A stretch of 7,476 nt of DNA, taken from the NCBI GenBank assembly GCA_001940755.1, contig MEHH01000134.1:1-7476 (forward strand). Direction: 5' to 3'. The notes beneath the pieces are model-generated. The model had not been told where the DNA came from and did no database searches. It saw only the letters and a program-made list of their open reading frames with translations. Positions 1 through 5,846 of the stretch are shown piece by piece. The position numbers and the translations under genes were made by a program. The DNA is from Candidatus Heimdallarchaeota archaeon AB_125. GTDB taxonomy: Archaea; Asgardarchaeota; Heimdallarchaeia; Heimdallarchaeales; Heimdallarchaeaceae. Numbering within the stretch: position 1 is the first letter of the stretch; every line of letters starts with the position of its first letter.

Positions 1-113
1 CTATTGGCTCCAGTAATTATGATTATTTTATCCTTGAGATCTGGAATGTTATCTTTGGTCCATTTCTCTTTCTTTTTTCTACTAATTAGAAACACTTCCT
101 TGAATTTACTCAC
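1..113 (-). CDS. Short-chain dehydrogenase/reductase, N-terminal fragment (runs off left edge)
   Basis: Only the first 37 codons are present, so this is a partial gene truncated by the window edge. The frame opens directly after a TGA and starts at GTG (111-113). It translates to a lysine-rich lead followed by WTKDNIPDL, then KIIIITGAN, which is the first beta strand and the start of the TGxxxGxG nucleotide-binding motif of classical SDR enzymes. The W-x-x-x-x-I-P-D-L lead before the Rossmann strand is characteristic of retinol-dehydrogenase-like SDRs. The family performs NAD(P)-dependent oxidation or reduction of alcohols and carbonyls; the substrate cannot be told from this fragment. The start is uncertain: the AAAGGTGA Shine-Dalgarno-like stretch overlaps the GTG itself, and a second in-frame GTG lies six codons further on. 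The gene is divergent from the beta-helix gene at 266. Confidence 0.8.
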   Translation of the reverse strand, partial: MSKFKEVFLISRKKKEKWTKDNIPDLKDKIIIITGAN

Positions 114-225
114 CTTTCACAAAGTTCATTTGTAAATCTTGTGTTTTCTAAGTTAATAATTGATTCACTGTAAGATTTAATTCTATTTGGAAAACTAGAT
201 TATTTATGGTTTTGTAAGAAACGAC

Positions 226-234
226 ATATTATAT
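226..234 (+). promoter_or_regulatory. Putative archaeal TATA box for the beta-helix gene
   Basis: The sequence ATATTATAT is preceded by a purine-rich GAAAC segment that could serve as a BRE. Its centre is about 36 bases before the ATG at 266. A transcript starting about 25 bases downstream would have a leader of roughly 10 bases that includes the GAGGT ribosome-binding motif at 258-262. This is inferred from spacing only. Confidence 0.35.
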
Positions 235-265
235 GCAATAATCTCAAATTAACAATTGAGGTCTA

Positions 266-1375
266 ATGAAGAAGATTATTTACGCCTTTTCTGTTATTTT
301 ATTAATCTTAGGAACATCATTTATTTTAATTTTCACTATCCCTCCAAATAATTCCATGAAAACCATGATTATCTCCTCAAATGATGATTTAATAGAGTTG
401 AATCTCCCTGGATCTGGAGAAATTGGGGATCCATATATTATAGAGAATACAGAATTTGGTTTAGATGATACTAATGTTCAAGGATATGTGTCTCTTCTTT
501 CAATTTCTGGAACTACAAAGCATATTATCATACGTGATAACAGTTTTATTGGGGGATTTATTGGAATTCAAATTAAATCTGTAAACGAAGGTACAATAAT
601 AATTAACGACAACTACTTTGAATATAGTCAATTTTGTATTGAAGATTTCTGTATAACTTCTTATTATGCAATGAAAATCTCTCTCTCTTCTAACGTTGAA
701 ATAAGAGATAATATGTTCAAAGAAAGCAACTATATAGGCTACATCTATGGAGTTTTCTTTGAGGAGAGTTATAATTTGATTATTGAAGATAATAAAATTA
801 GTTCGTTTTATGGTATTTACGGAATATATTCAAACAATTTTCTGATTAACAGAAACACTTACTATGAAACAGTTGATAACTATTTCGAGTATTGTTCATT
901 CTTCAATATAACACAGAATACACATGATTATTTGTTCAGATTCAAGGTTGTAAATTCTTACTCTGTTGAAATTGCAGAAAACAGGATAATAGGTTATAAT
1001 ATAAGTTTTGGATTTTTAATTTATGATAGTTCTTTTGTTGTTGTTAGAGAAAACGTCTTCTACAAGAATATAGTTGGCGTAAGAATGTCTGGAAGTTCAG
1101 ATTCAATAATTACTAAGAATATTTTTAATTATGGTTTCAGTCATGCAATAGAATTAGGGTACGATACTGATGATAATCTGATTTTCGAAAATCATTTTTT
1201 TTATAACAACATAGCTGCAAATCCTCCTTTACAAGCTTATGATTCAGGAAACTCAAATACATGGTATGATTCTGATAACCTTATTGGGAATTACTGGTCA
1301 AACCTAGGCTCAAATTCCACATATACTATTGAAGGTTCAGCTTATTCGATTGATGTTTACCCCGAAACAATCTAG
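266..1375 (+). CDS. Exported NosD-like right-handed parallel beta-helix protein
   Basis: This 369-residue protein starts with a hydrophobic segment (about residues 4-26, after MKK), an uncleaved anchor or signal peptide, so the rest is expected outside the cell. After an entry motif GSGEIGDPYIIE (49-60) come about nine short rungs of the form xIxIxxNxF, near residues 87, 111, 144, 171, 192, 234, 258, 280 and 304, for example IIIRDNSF and IIINDNYF. Such Asn-ladder repeats are typical of the NosD/periplasmic copper-binding and CASH beta-helix families. The C-terminus, with GNYWSN followed by YTIEGSAYSIDVYP, matches the usual end of NosD-type domains. These folds bind or cleave carbohydrates or act as surface scaffolds; no catalytic residues can be named, and there is no evidence for a nitrous-oxide-reductase role. 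GAGGT at 258-262 lies close before the ATG. The gene is followed after 62 bases by another exported protein on the same strand. Confidence 0.85.
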   Translation: MKKIIYAFSVILLILGTSFILIFTIPPNNSMKTMIISSNDDLIELNLPGSGEIGDPYIIENTEFGLDDTNVQGYVSLLSISGTTKHIIIRDNSFIGGFIGIQIKSVNEGTIIINDNYFEYSQFCIEDFCITSYYAMKISLSSNVEIRDNMFKESNYIGYIYGVFFEESYNLIIEDNKISSFYGIYGIYSNNFLINRNTYYETVDNYFEYCSFFNITQNTHDYLFRFKVVNSYSVEIAENRIIGYNISFGFLIYDSSFVVVRENVFYKNIVGVRMSGSSDSIITKNIFNYGFSHAIELGYDTDDNLIFENHFFYNNIAANPPLQAYDSGNSNTWYDSDNLIGNYWSNLGSNSTYTIEGSAYSIDVYPETI

Positions 1376-1407
1376 AAGATATATTTCAATAAGAAATCAC
1401 AGCAAGA

Positions 1408-1415
1408 TTTATTTC
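1408..1415 (+). promoter_or_regulatory. Putative TATA box for the metallophosphoesterase gene
   Basis: TTTATTTC is centred about 27 bases before the ATG at 1438, the distance expected for a leaderless archaeal transcript. No Shine-Dalgarno motif is visible before this start. An inverted repeat (1410-1429) overlaps the box. Confidence 0.35.
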
Positions 1416-1439
1416 TATCAATAGAAATAGTCTATTGAT
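1410..1439. repeat. Overlapping inverted repeats at the phosphoesterase promoter
   Basis: A perfect 9-bp inverted repeat, TATTTCTAT (1410-1418) and ATAGAAATA (1421-1429), is separated by CA. A second one, ATCAATAG (1417-1424) and CTATTGAT (1432-1439), shares its left arm with the first and ends inside the start codon. Placement between a likely TATA box and the start codon suits a repressor site, but an AT-rich background produces such repeats by chance, so function is only a possibility. Confidence 0.4.
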
Positions 1440-2736
1440 GCAAGTAAAATCAAAATCTCTGTTTTTTATTACAATTCTTGTTCTAATTGCAAGTATATTC
1501 CTTTCTCAATATCAAGTTATTGAAGTAATTCCTAAAGATGACAAGAGGAGTTCATTTGAATTATCAAGTGTTAATGCAACTTCTCCAATAGAATATTTCA
1601 ATGAAACTAGTTTTCCTAGATATACTCTGGTTGGAAAACCCTTATCTCTAATCCAATCTCCTAACAAAGGTTTCCCTGTTATTATTGAAACAGATGAAAT
1701 CTTATTAATAGAAGCTCAAGCAGTTTCAGAAACTACTAATTGGCAGTTCAAATTGGTTTCAACAGCTAACAATATATCACTTGATATCTTAGCACCTACG
1801 TTTGATATCTCAGATAATCTTTGGCATTTTAGTACAGCACCTGAAGAATATATACCGGGATTATATGATTTACAGCTAAATTGTAGTGCAGGAGATGATT
1901 ATCAAACTCATACTGTAAAAATTGTTAACCAAAAAACGTATCCATTTAAGATTCTACATATTTCTGATGCTCATTTTCCTTCATATGATGGAAAAAATAC
2001 GACTGATATAAATCTGGATTATATCGAACATATAAACGCACTTGACGCAGATTTTGCTATCTTCACAGGAGATCTAATTGATGGATATTCTGCTAGAGAT
2101 TTTGTTAATCCAGACACAGGAGATCCTTTAGCTGCAGAAGTACAAATCAAATTGAGTTTATGGGCTTTTGATATGATTGAGTTGCCAATATACTATGTTG
2201 GAGGAAATCATGATTTAGATTCATCAACATCACTCCCAGATAATCCTTCCGATGTTTGGACTAAATACTTTGGAAAGAATTATATGTTTTTTAATTACAT
2301 AGATTGGTCATTTATAGGATATACTTGTTCTAGTTCTGGATTAACTAAAAAAGGTTTAAACAGTGTGAGTTCAGTTTTCTCAACTGAAAAAAATAAACCA
2401 AATGTACTATTTTATCATGCAGATTTCATGAATCAAGCTTCAAATTACAGAGCTAGTTATAACATTGAAGTAATGTTATATGGACATGAGCATCATGAAG
2501 AGAAATATGTTTCAGATTCAACACTATATCATTGTGAGGCTCCAATGTTCAACAATGAATCTTCAGTAATTACCGTACTCAATGAAACCAGTGTAAGTTT
2601 AGATGATGTTGTTTATGACTTCAGTTCACTTCTGGAAATTCCAACAACAAAAACAAACTTCTCAATTATATTTACACTCGTTACATTTCAAATAGTATTG
2701 TTAAGTAGAATTAAAAGGAGAAGAAAGGCTGAATAA
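1438..2736 (+). CDS. Membrane-anchored extracellular calcineurin-like metallophosphoesterase
   Basis: The protein is 432 residues from the ATG at 1438; a TTG directly before it could add one residue. It starts with a signal or anchor helix (about 8-24). A beta-rich N-terminal region of about 130 residues follows. The metallophosphoesterase domain carries the standard metal-site motifs in order: D-A-H (177-179), GDLID (211-215), GNHD (256-259), a histidine in FYHAD (327), and GHEH (349-352). All metal ligands of the calcineurin-like family appear present, so an active two-metal phosphoesterase is expected. The C-terminus has a hydrophobic span (about 408-423) followed by RIKRRRKAE, placing the catalytic domain outside the cell and the basic tail inside. 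Several N-x-S/T sites would allow N-glycosylation. The substrate is unknown; phosphoesters, nucleotides or phospholipids are all possible. It is preceded by the exported beta-helix gene and converges with the small gene at 2762. Confidence 0.88.
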   Translation: MQVKSKSLFFITILVLIASIFLSQYQVIEVIPKDDKRSSFELSSVNATSPIEYFNETSFPRYTLVGKPLSLIQSPNKGFPVIIETDEILLIEAQAVSETTNWQFKLVSTANNISLDILAPTFDISDNLWHFSTAPEEYIPGLYDLQLNCSAGDDYQTHTVKIVNQKTYPFKILHISDAHFPSYDGKNTTDINLDYIEHINALDADFAIFTGDLIDGYSARDFVNPDTGDPLAAEVQIKLSLWAFDMIELPIYYVGGNHDLDSSTSLPDNPSDVWTKYFGKNYMFFNYIDWSFIGYTCSSSGLTKKGLNSVSSVFSTEKNKPNVLFYHADFMNQASNYRASYNIEVMLYGHEHHEEKYVSDSTLYHCEAPMFNNESSVITVLNETSVSLDDVVYDFSSLLEIPTTKTNFSIIFTLVTFQIVLLSRIKRRRKAE

Positions 2737-2761
2737 ACCTAATCATCCTTCCTTTAAGATT

Positions 2762-2938
2762 TTAACTTGTTGCGGATTCTTTGCTTTCTTCTTTTCGTGT
2801 AAACAGTTTATTTACTACTCCTTCAATTGGAATTAGAATATTCGATAGTTTTGCAATAAAGATAGATACTACAATAAACAAGAGTACAAACGCTATTAAA
2901 TATGGAATTGACCATAGATTAAAGAAATATTGACTCAT
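2762..2938 (-). CDS. Small single-span membrane protein, 58 residues, unknown function
   Basis: The minus-strand frame from ATG (2936-2938) to TAA (2762-2764) encodes 58 residues. It begins MSQYFFNLWSIPYL and has one clear transmembrane helix (about residues 11-30, rich in V, I, L and F), then an amphipathic stretch and a charged tail containing TRKEESKE. I do not recognise a family. Support for a real gene comes from the protein-like layout (polar lead, hydrophobic span, charged tail), ordinary codon use, and a TATA-like TTTAATAA (2960-2967) centred 25 bases upstream, the spacing for a leaderless transcript. It lies 57 bases downstream of the prenyltransferase gene on the same strand, so it could also be read through from it. 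It converges with the phosphoesterase gene, whose stop is 25 bases away. It might be a small partner of the prenyltransferase, but this rests on position only. Confidence 0.62.
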   Translation of the reverse strand: MSQYFFNLWSIPYLIAFVLLFIVVSIFIAKLSNILIPIEGVVNKLFTRKEESKESATS

Positions 2939-2959
2939 TAACTGAATTATATCTTAATA

Positions 2960-2967
2960 TTATTAAA
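2960..2967 (-). promoter_or_regulatory. Putative TATA box for the small membrane protein gene
   Basis: Read on the minus strand this is TTTAATAA, 21 bases from its end to the ATG at 2938. The distance fits a transcript that begins at the start codon. No ribosome-binding motif is seen between them. Confidence 0.35.
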
Positions 2968-2995
2968 TTTAGTCGACAATTCTGCAATCGATTGA

Positions 2996-3856
2996 TTAAA
3001 TTGTAATGAGTTTTCCAAGAATAATAGCAGTACAAATCAGAGCACCTTGACCCATCATGTAAACCATCGTTATGCGGAGGCAAAATTTGGGTGACGCTTT
3101 GAAGAAAAACAACCCAGTTATAATGAAACCTGTTATGATGTAGACTATATCAAGATAAAGATAAATTCTACTTAATTCACCAGTCCAGTAAACACCCAAG
3201 CTTAACACATATGCGATTACTAAACTTAAAGCTGATATATGTACAGTTCTTCTTATTCCATACTTTTTGGGAAATGTTTTAACAGGTGTTTCTTGATCTT
3301 GTGGGAAATCTCTGATGTCAGTAACACCTTTACCTCCAAACATAGCAAAGAAAAACATAATTGCCAAAATAATCACTGCTGGAGTAACTGTTCCAGTTGT
3401 AGCTCCCATAAAGAAATAAAGTAGTTGTAGTCCTCCAAGTGTTACTCCTCGTGCAATTGGAAACTCAAACCAACCAAAAGCTAAACCTACAATGATCAAT
3501 GCTATTACTCCCCAAACAATTACACCCCATAAACTTGTGAAAATGGTTATAATCAAGCTTGCAACCATGAATGTTAATGAGAAAGCTAATCCTATTGGTA
3601 AAGGAATCATCTCTCTTGCTATAGGATTTCTTCTGATTTTTGCACGAGGTGCTAGTTTGTCTAGTTCTCTATCAGCACAGAAATCTAGTGAAAATCCTGA
3701 AACAGCTAAACACCAACCAGCAAAAGTGATCCAAAGAACATCTTGCCAAACTGCTCCAGCTAATACTGCAGCTGTAGCTGTAATTGATGTAACCATGGTT
3801 GTTCTTTCAAGTCTAAAAAGGTACACAATAGCTAGTAATTTTTCTTTAAATGTCAA
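2996..3856 (-). CDS. UbiA-family membrane prenyltransferase
   Basis: This 286-residue, multi-pass membrane protein (about eight or nine hydrophobic spans) belongs to the UbiA superfamily, which joins a polyprenyl diphosphate to an acceptor using Mg2+. The first Asp motif is DFCADRELD (D58, D62, D66), a DxxxDxxxD version of the usual NDxxDxxxD, followed by RRNPIA. The second, DIRDFPQD (D180, D183, D187), is followed by TPVKTFPKKYG, the common aspartate-rich loop and KTxPxxxG pattern. The first Asn of the usual NDxxD motif is replaced by Leu57. In archaea relatives make digeranylgeranylglyceryl phosphate for membrane lipids, or quinones and heme or chlorin derivatives; the acceptor cannot be told from sequence alone. 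The start is a TTG at 3854-3856, because no ATG or GTG lies upstream in frame; an internal ATG at 3794-3796 would cut into the first helix. The small membrane protein gene lies just downstream. Confidence 0.85.
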   Translation of the reverse strand: MTFKEKLLAIVYLFRLERTTMVTSITATAAVLAGAVWQDVLWITFAGWCLAVSGFSLDFCADRELDKLAPRAKIRRNPIAREMIPLPIGLAFSLTFMVASLIITIFTSLWGVIVWGVIALIIVGLAFGWFEFPIARGVTLGGLQLLYFFMGATTGTVTPAVIILAIMFFFAMFGGKGVTDIRDFPQDQETPVKTFPKKYGIRRTVHISALSLVIAYVLSLGVYWTGELSRIYLYLDIVYIITGFIITGLFFFKASPKFCLRITMVYMMGQGALICTAIILGKLITI

Positions 3857-3870
3857 TATCCATCCAGTAT

Positions 3871-3884
3871 AAAATGAACATTTT
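3871..3884. repeat. Short inverted repeat upstream of the prenyltransferase gene
   Basis: AAAATG (3871-3876) and CATTTT (3879-3884) form a perfect 6-bp inverted repeat with a two-base AA spacer, ending 15 bases before the TTG start on the minus strand. It could be an operator or chance in AT-rich sequence. Confidence 0.25.
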
Positions 3885-3917
3885 CATTTAATAATTTTAT
3901 CTGAAGAAAGAATCTAG

Positions 3918-3928
3918 AAATATATAAA
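3918..3928 (+). promoter_or_regulatory. Strong TATA box in the divergent intergenic region
   Basis: AAATATATAAA, with TATATAAA at 3921-3928, is the best TATA box in the window. Its core centre is about 27 bases before the ATG at 3952, the leaderless spacing, which supports that start. The purine-rich bases before it could act as a BRE. Because the core is nearly palindromic, its reverse strand (TTTATATATTT) could also serve the prenyltransferase gene, with a leader of about 40 bases. Confidence 0.5.
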
Positions 3929-3951
3929 GAAAATAATCCCAAGAATTGCTT

Positions 3952-4151
3952 ATGAGAAGATCTGTTAAAGAAAAAAGAAACAAGCATTTCAAAGTGAGAA
4001 CGCTCCAGAGTCAAATACACCACCTTCTGAAGATGCTCCTGAACAAGTAGTTGAACCAGAAGTAGAAGGTGATGCACTAGAAACGGAAGGTGAAACACAA
4101 GAAAGAATAACACGTAAATACAGTGAGAGTTCCAATAGAGAAACAAAGTAA
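3952..4151 (+). pseudogene. Small acidic charge-rich protein gene interrupted by a -1 frameshift
   Basis: An ATG at 3952 follows a strong TATA box and encodes MRRSVKEK in the first frame. That frame then reads KHFKV-like sequence and stops at TAG 4048-4050, giving only 32 residues. The -1 frame, closed upstream by TAA at 3966-3968 and without any ATG, GTG or TTG start, continues from the A6 run (3971-3976) to TAA 4149-4151. It encodes a clearly biased sequence rich in Glu, Pro, Ser and Thr, including ENAPESNTPPSEDAPEQ and VEPEVEGDALETEGETQE, ending in a mixed-charge tail. Joining the two frames in the A run gives a 66-residue, probably disordered cytoplasmic protein with a basic head and an acidic middle. 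The cause could be a one-base deletion, a homopolymer sequencing error, or real slippage on the A run. I do not recognise the family. A Leu-rich frame on the opposite strand is the shadow of the Glu codons. Confidence 0.55.
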
Positions 4152-4182
4152 TTAACTTGATATCTTTTTACTTGTGAGAAAC

Positions 4183-4191
4183 AAATATTAA
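4183..4191 (+). promoter_or_regulatory. Putative TATA box for the YdjM-like gene
   Basis: AAATATTAA, preceded by GAGAAAC as a possible BRE, is centred 27 bases before the ATG at 4214. This is leaderless spacing, and no ribosome-binding motif is seen before the start. Confidence 0.35.
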
Positions 4192-4213
4192 TGGCTAATC
4201 AGATTTTATCATA

Positions 4214-4744
4214 ATGCCTGCTACACCATTACATTTTGGATTTGCTATTTTTCTATTTAGCATCTTACCCTTTATGGATCCAATTGCTTTGCTAATTGGT
4301 GTTGCTATAATTGATCTTGAACCCTTTTTTTACATGATCACAGGTATCGGGCAATTACATGGAATTATGCATAGTATATTAGGTATGTTAGTTTTCTTTA
4401 TACCTACAACTTTCATAAGTTGGTCATGCTATAAATTATTCAAATTAGAAAGATATCTCCCGAAATTCAAGATTTATATATCACTTTTGTCAGGAATAGT
4501 AGGATTATTTTCTCATGTTTTCTTTGATGGCATTCTTTATCCAGAAATTATGTTCGTTTATCCTTTCTCTAAACAAGCTGGAATGCTTTACAACATTATC
4601 CCCTCTTCAGCGGTGTATTGGATTTTAGTGATTATGCTCTTTGTTGGTATCGCGATTCTAGTTTTGAGATATTATCTAAAGTTGTTATGGAAAAAAAGAG
4701 AAGAAACCAATCCTACCTTATTGGAAGGAAGGATCAATATTTAA
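4214..4744 (+). CDS. YdjM/DUF457-like multi-pass membrane protein (putative metal-dependent hydrolase)
   Basis: The 176-residue protein has about four hydrophobic spans and a basic C-terminal tail (LLWKKREE). It opens with MPATPLHFG, and polar residues recur at membrane edges: H7, D34 and E36 in IDLEP, H49 and H53 in LHGIMHSILG, and H101 and D105 in SHVFFDGILYPE. This H...D...HxxxH...SHxxxD arrangement is that of the YdjM/DUF457 group, often annotated as membrane-bound metal-dependent hydrolases. The residues probably bind metal, but the substrate and even the enzymatic activity of the group are not well established. The start is clear, as ATG follows a plausible TATA box and the PATPLHFG motif begins right after it. 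The small frameshifted gene lies 62 bases upstream on the same strand but each has its own TATA-like box. It converges with the DegV gene. Confidence 0.68.
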   Translation: MPATPLHFGFAIFLFSILPFMDPIALLIGVAIIDLEPFFYMITGIGQLHGIMHSILGMLVFFIPTTFISWSCYKLFKLERYLPKFKIYISLLSGIVGLFSHVFFDGILYPEIMFVYPFSKQAGMLYNIIPSSAVYWILVIMLFVGIAILVLRYYLKLLWKKREETNPTLLEGRINI

Positions 4745-4761
4745 TCCTATCCTACCTTATT
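4711..4761. repeat. 12-bp direct repeat at the end of the YdjM-like gene
   Basis: TCCTACCTTATT occurs at 4711-4722, inside the last codons, and again at 4750-4761, just after the stop. Between them AAGGAT (4728-4733) and ATCCT (4744-4748) could pair as a short hairpin. It may be a small local duplication or part of a transcription end; no strong T tract follows. Confidence 0.35.
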
Positions 4762-4832
4762 AGATGAATCCTTTTCGTAATGAACCCTTTCCAAGAAGAT
4801 ACTACCTATACTTCGTGTGGAGAGAAATTCAC

Positions 4833-5780
4833 TTATTTCCAATGTTCGTCATCTGTGTAATCGGTTATTAGTCCTATAGATTCTGGTCCTAGATGTGATA
4901 GTACTGATCCTCCACTCTGAGCGATTTCTATCTCAATCTTAGGATATTTTTCTTTGATTAAATCAACTAATTCCTCTGCATAGTCTTTTCTGCTGCCATA
5001 TACTATAGTAAAAGCTTTAGGTTCTTTAGGTGCATTCTCTAGACTTAGTCTTAATGATTCTATCAGTCCTTCATGAACATCTTTTGCTTCTCCTGCAGTT
5101 TCAACAAATCCTTCTTCATTCATTGTTACGATAGGTTTCTTTTTCAAGAGAGAACCTAGAGCAAATTTAGCTGTTCCAAATCTTCCTAATCTTCCTCCTT
5201 TCCAAAGATATCTTATAGTTGGGAGTAAAATGATTGTACGAATCTTGATTGCTTGTTCTTTAAGAATCTCAGCAATTTGCTCTCCAGAATACTTCTTCTT
5301 CTTAATCAAATTAAGAGCCATTCTTATCAAAATAACTTCAGGATAAGATGCAGACTTTGCATCAATAATGTAGATTTTAACATCAGGTTGTTTTCGCATT
5401 ACTTTTTTTGCAGCTAAATTTGAACTGTTGGTAGTTCCTGATAATCCTGCTGTCACATTGATTACTATTATTTCTTTAGCTCCTTCTTTTATCTGCTCTA
5501 AATAAGCTACTTCAAAATCTTGAGGATTTGGTTGAGAAGTATTAGGAACAAAGGAATGTAAATTTAGCTTAGGTATGTGATAAAAAGCTTTCTCGTCTTC
5601 AAATAATTGATAGTAACTATCTCTGTCAAATTTTTCATCTTCTTTGAGTACTTCATCATGAACCATCATATAGAGTGGAACAATTTTGATATTGTTCTCT
5701 CGAGCAAAATCCCAGGGAAGGTCTGAAGCACTGTCAGTCACAATACGTATAGTCATAGTTTTATGAAAAAATAGTAACAT
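4833..5780 (-). CDS. DegV-family fatty-acid-binding protein
   Basis: DegV proteins bind one fatty acid in a cleft between two domains; in bacteria such as Staphylococcus they (FakB) present it to the kinase FakA. The 315-residue product has the family motifs in order: IVTDSASDLP (13-22), TSQPNPQDF (81-89), the fatty-acid-head-binding TAGLSGTTNSS (110-120), DAKSAS (140-145), LWKGGRLGRFG (192-202), and SHLGPESIG (295-303). Family members usually have about 280 residues. Extra length lies in residues 62-80 before TSQP and in the N-terminus. Two starts are possible: ATG at 5780, which is 24-25 bases from a good TATA box and so suits a leaderless message, or ATG at 5756, which gives the usual MTIRIVTDS beginning. 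No FakA-type kinase is near. The broken aldo/keto reductase gene lies 66 bases upstream on the same strand. Confidence 0.9.
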   Translation of the reverse strand: MLLFFHKTMTIRIVTDSASDLPWDFARENNIKIVPLYMMVHDEVLKEDEKFDRDSYYQLFEDEKAFYHIPKLNLHSFVPNTSQPNPQDFEVAYLEQIKEGAKEIIVINVTAGLSGTTNSSNLAAKKVMRKQPDVKIYIIDAKSASYPEVILIRMALNLIKKKKYSGEQIAEILKEQAIKIRTIILLPTIRYLWKGGRLGRFGTAKFALGSLLKKKPIVTMNEEGFVETAGEAKDVHEGLIESLRLSLENAPKEPKAFTIVYGSRKDYAEELVDLIKEKYPKIEIEIAQSGGSVLSHLGPESIGLITDYTDDEHWK

Positions 5781-5800
5781 AAAAAGATACCTAAAACCAT

Positions 5801-5808
5801 ATTTTATA
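5801..5808 (-). promoter_or_regulatory. Putative TATA box for the DegV gene
   Basis: On the minus strand this reads TATAAAAT, centred about 25 bases before the ATG at 5780. It supports independent transcription of the DegV gene, starting at or beside the first ATG. Confidence 0.45.
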
Positions 5809-5810
5809 GT

Positions 5811-5843
5811 GATAAAATAAAAAATAAGAAATAATGAGAAAAA
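5811..5843 (-). terminator. T-rich probable terminator after the aldo/keto reductase gene
   Basis: On the minus strand, directly after the TAG stop, the sequence holds several T runs (TTTTTCTC, then ATTTCTTATTTTTTATTTTAT). Archaeal intrinsic termination depends on such T tracts rather than on hairpins. It sits just before the DegV TATA box. Confidence 0.4.
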
Positions 5844-5846
5844 TTA

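Noticed and set aside
3239..3872. Two plus-strand open frames (3239-3424 and 3492-3872)
   Set aside because: Both lie opposite the well-supported prenyltransferase gene and have no recognisable motifs or promoter.
3853..4146. Open frame on the minus strand with a Leu- and Phe-rich product
   Set aside because: It is the complement of Glu/Lys-rich codons of the frameshifted plus-strand gene, and overlaps the strong promoter; the Leu-rich content is a by-product.
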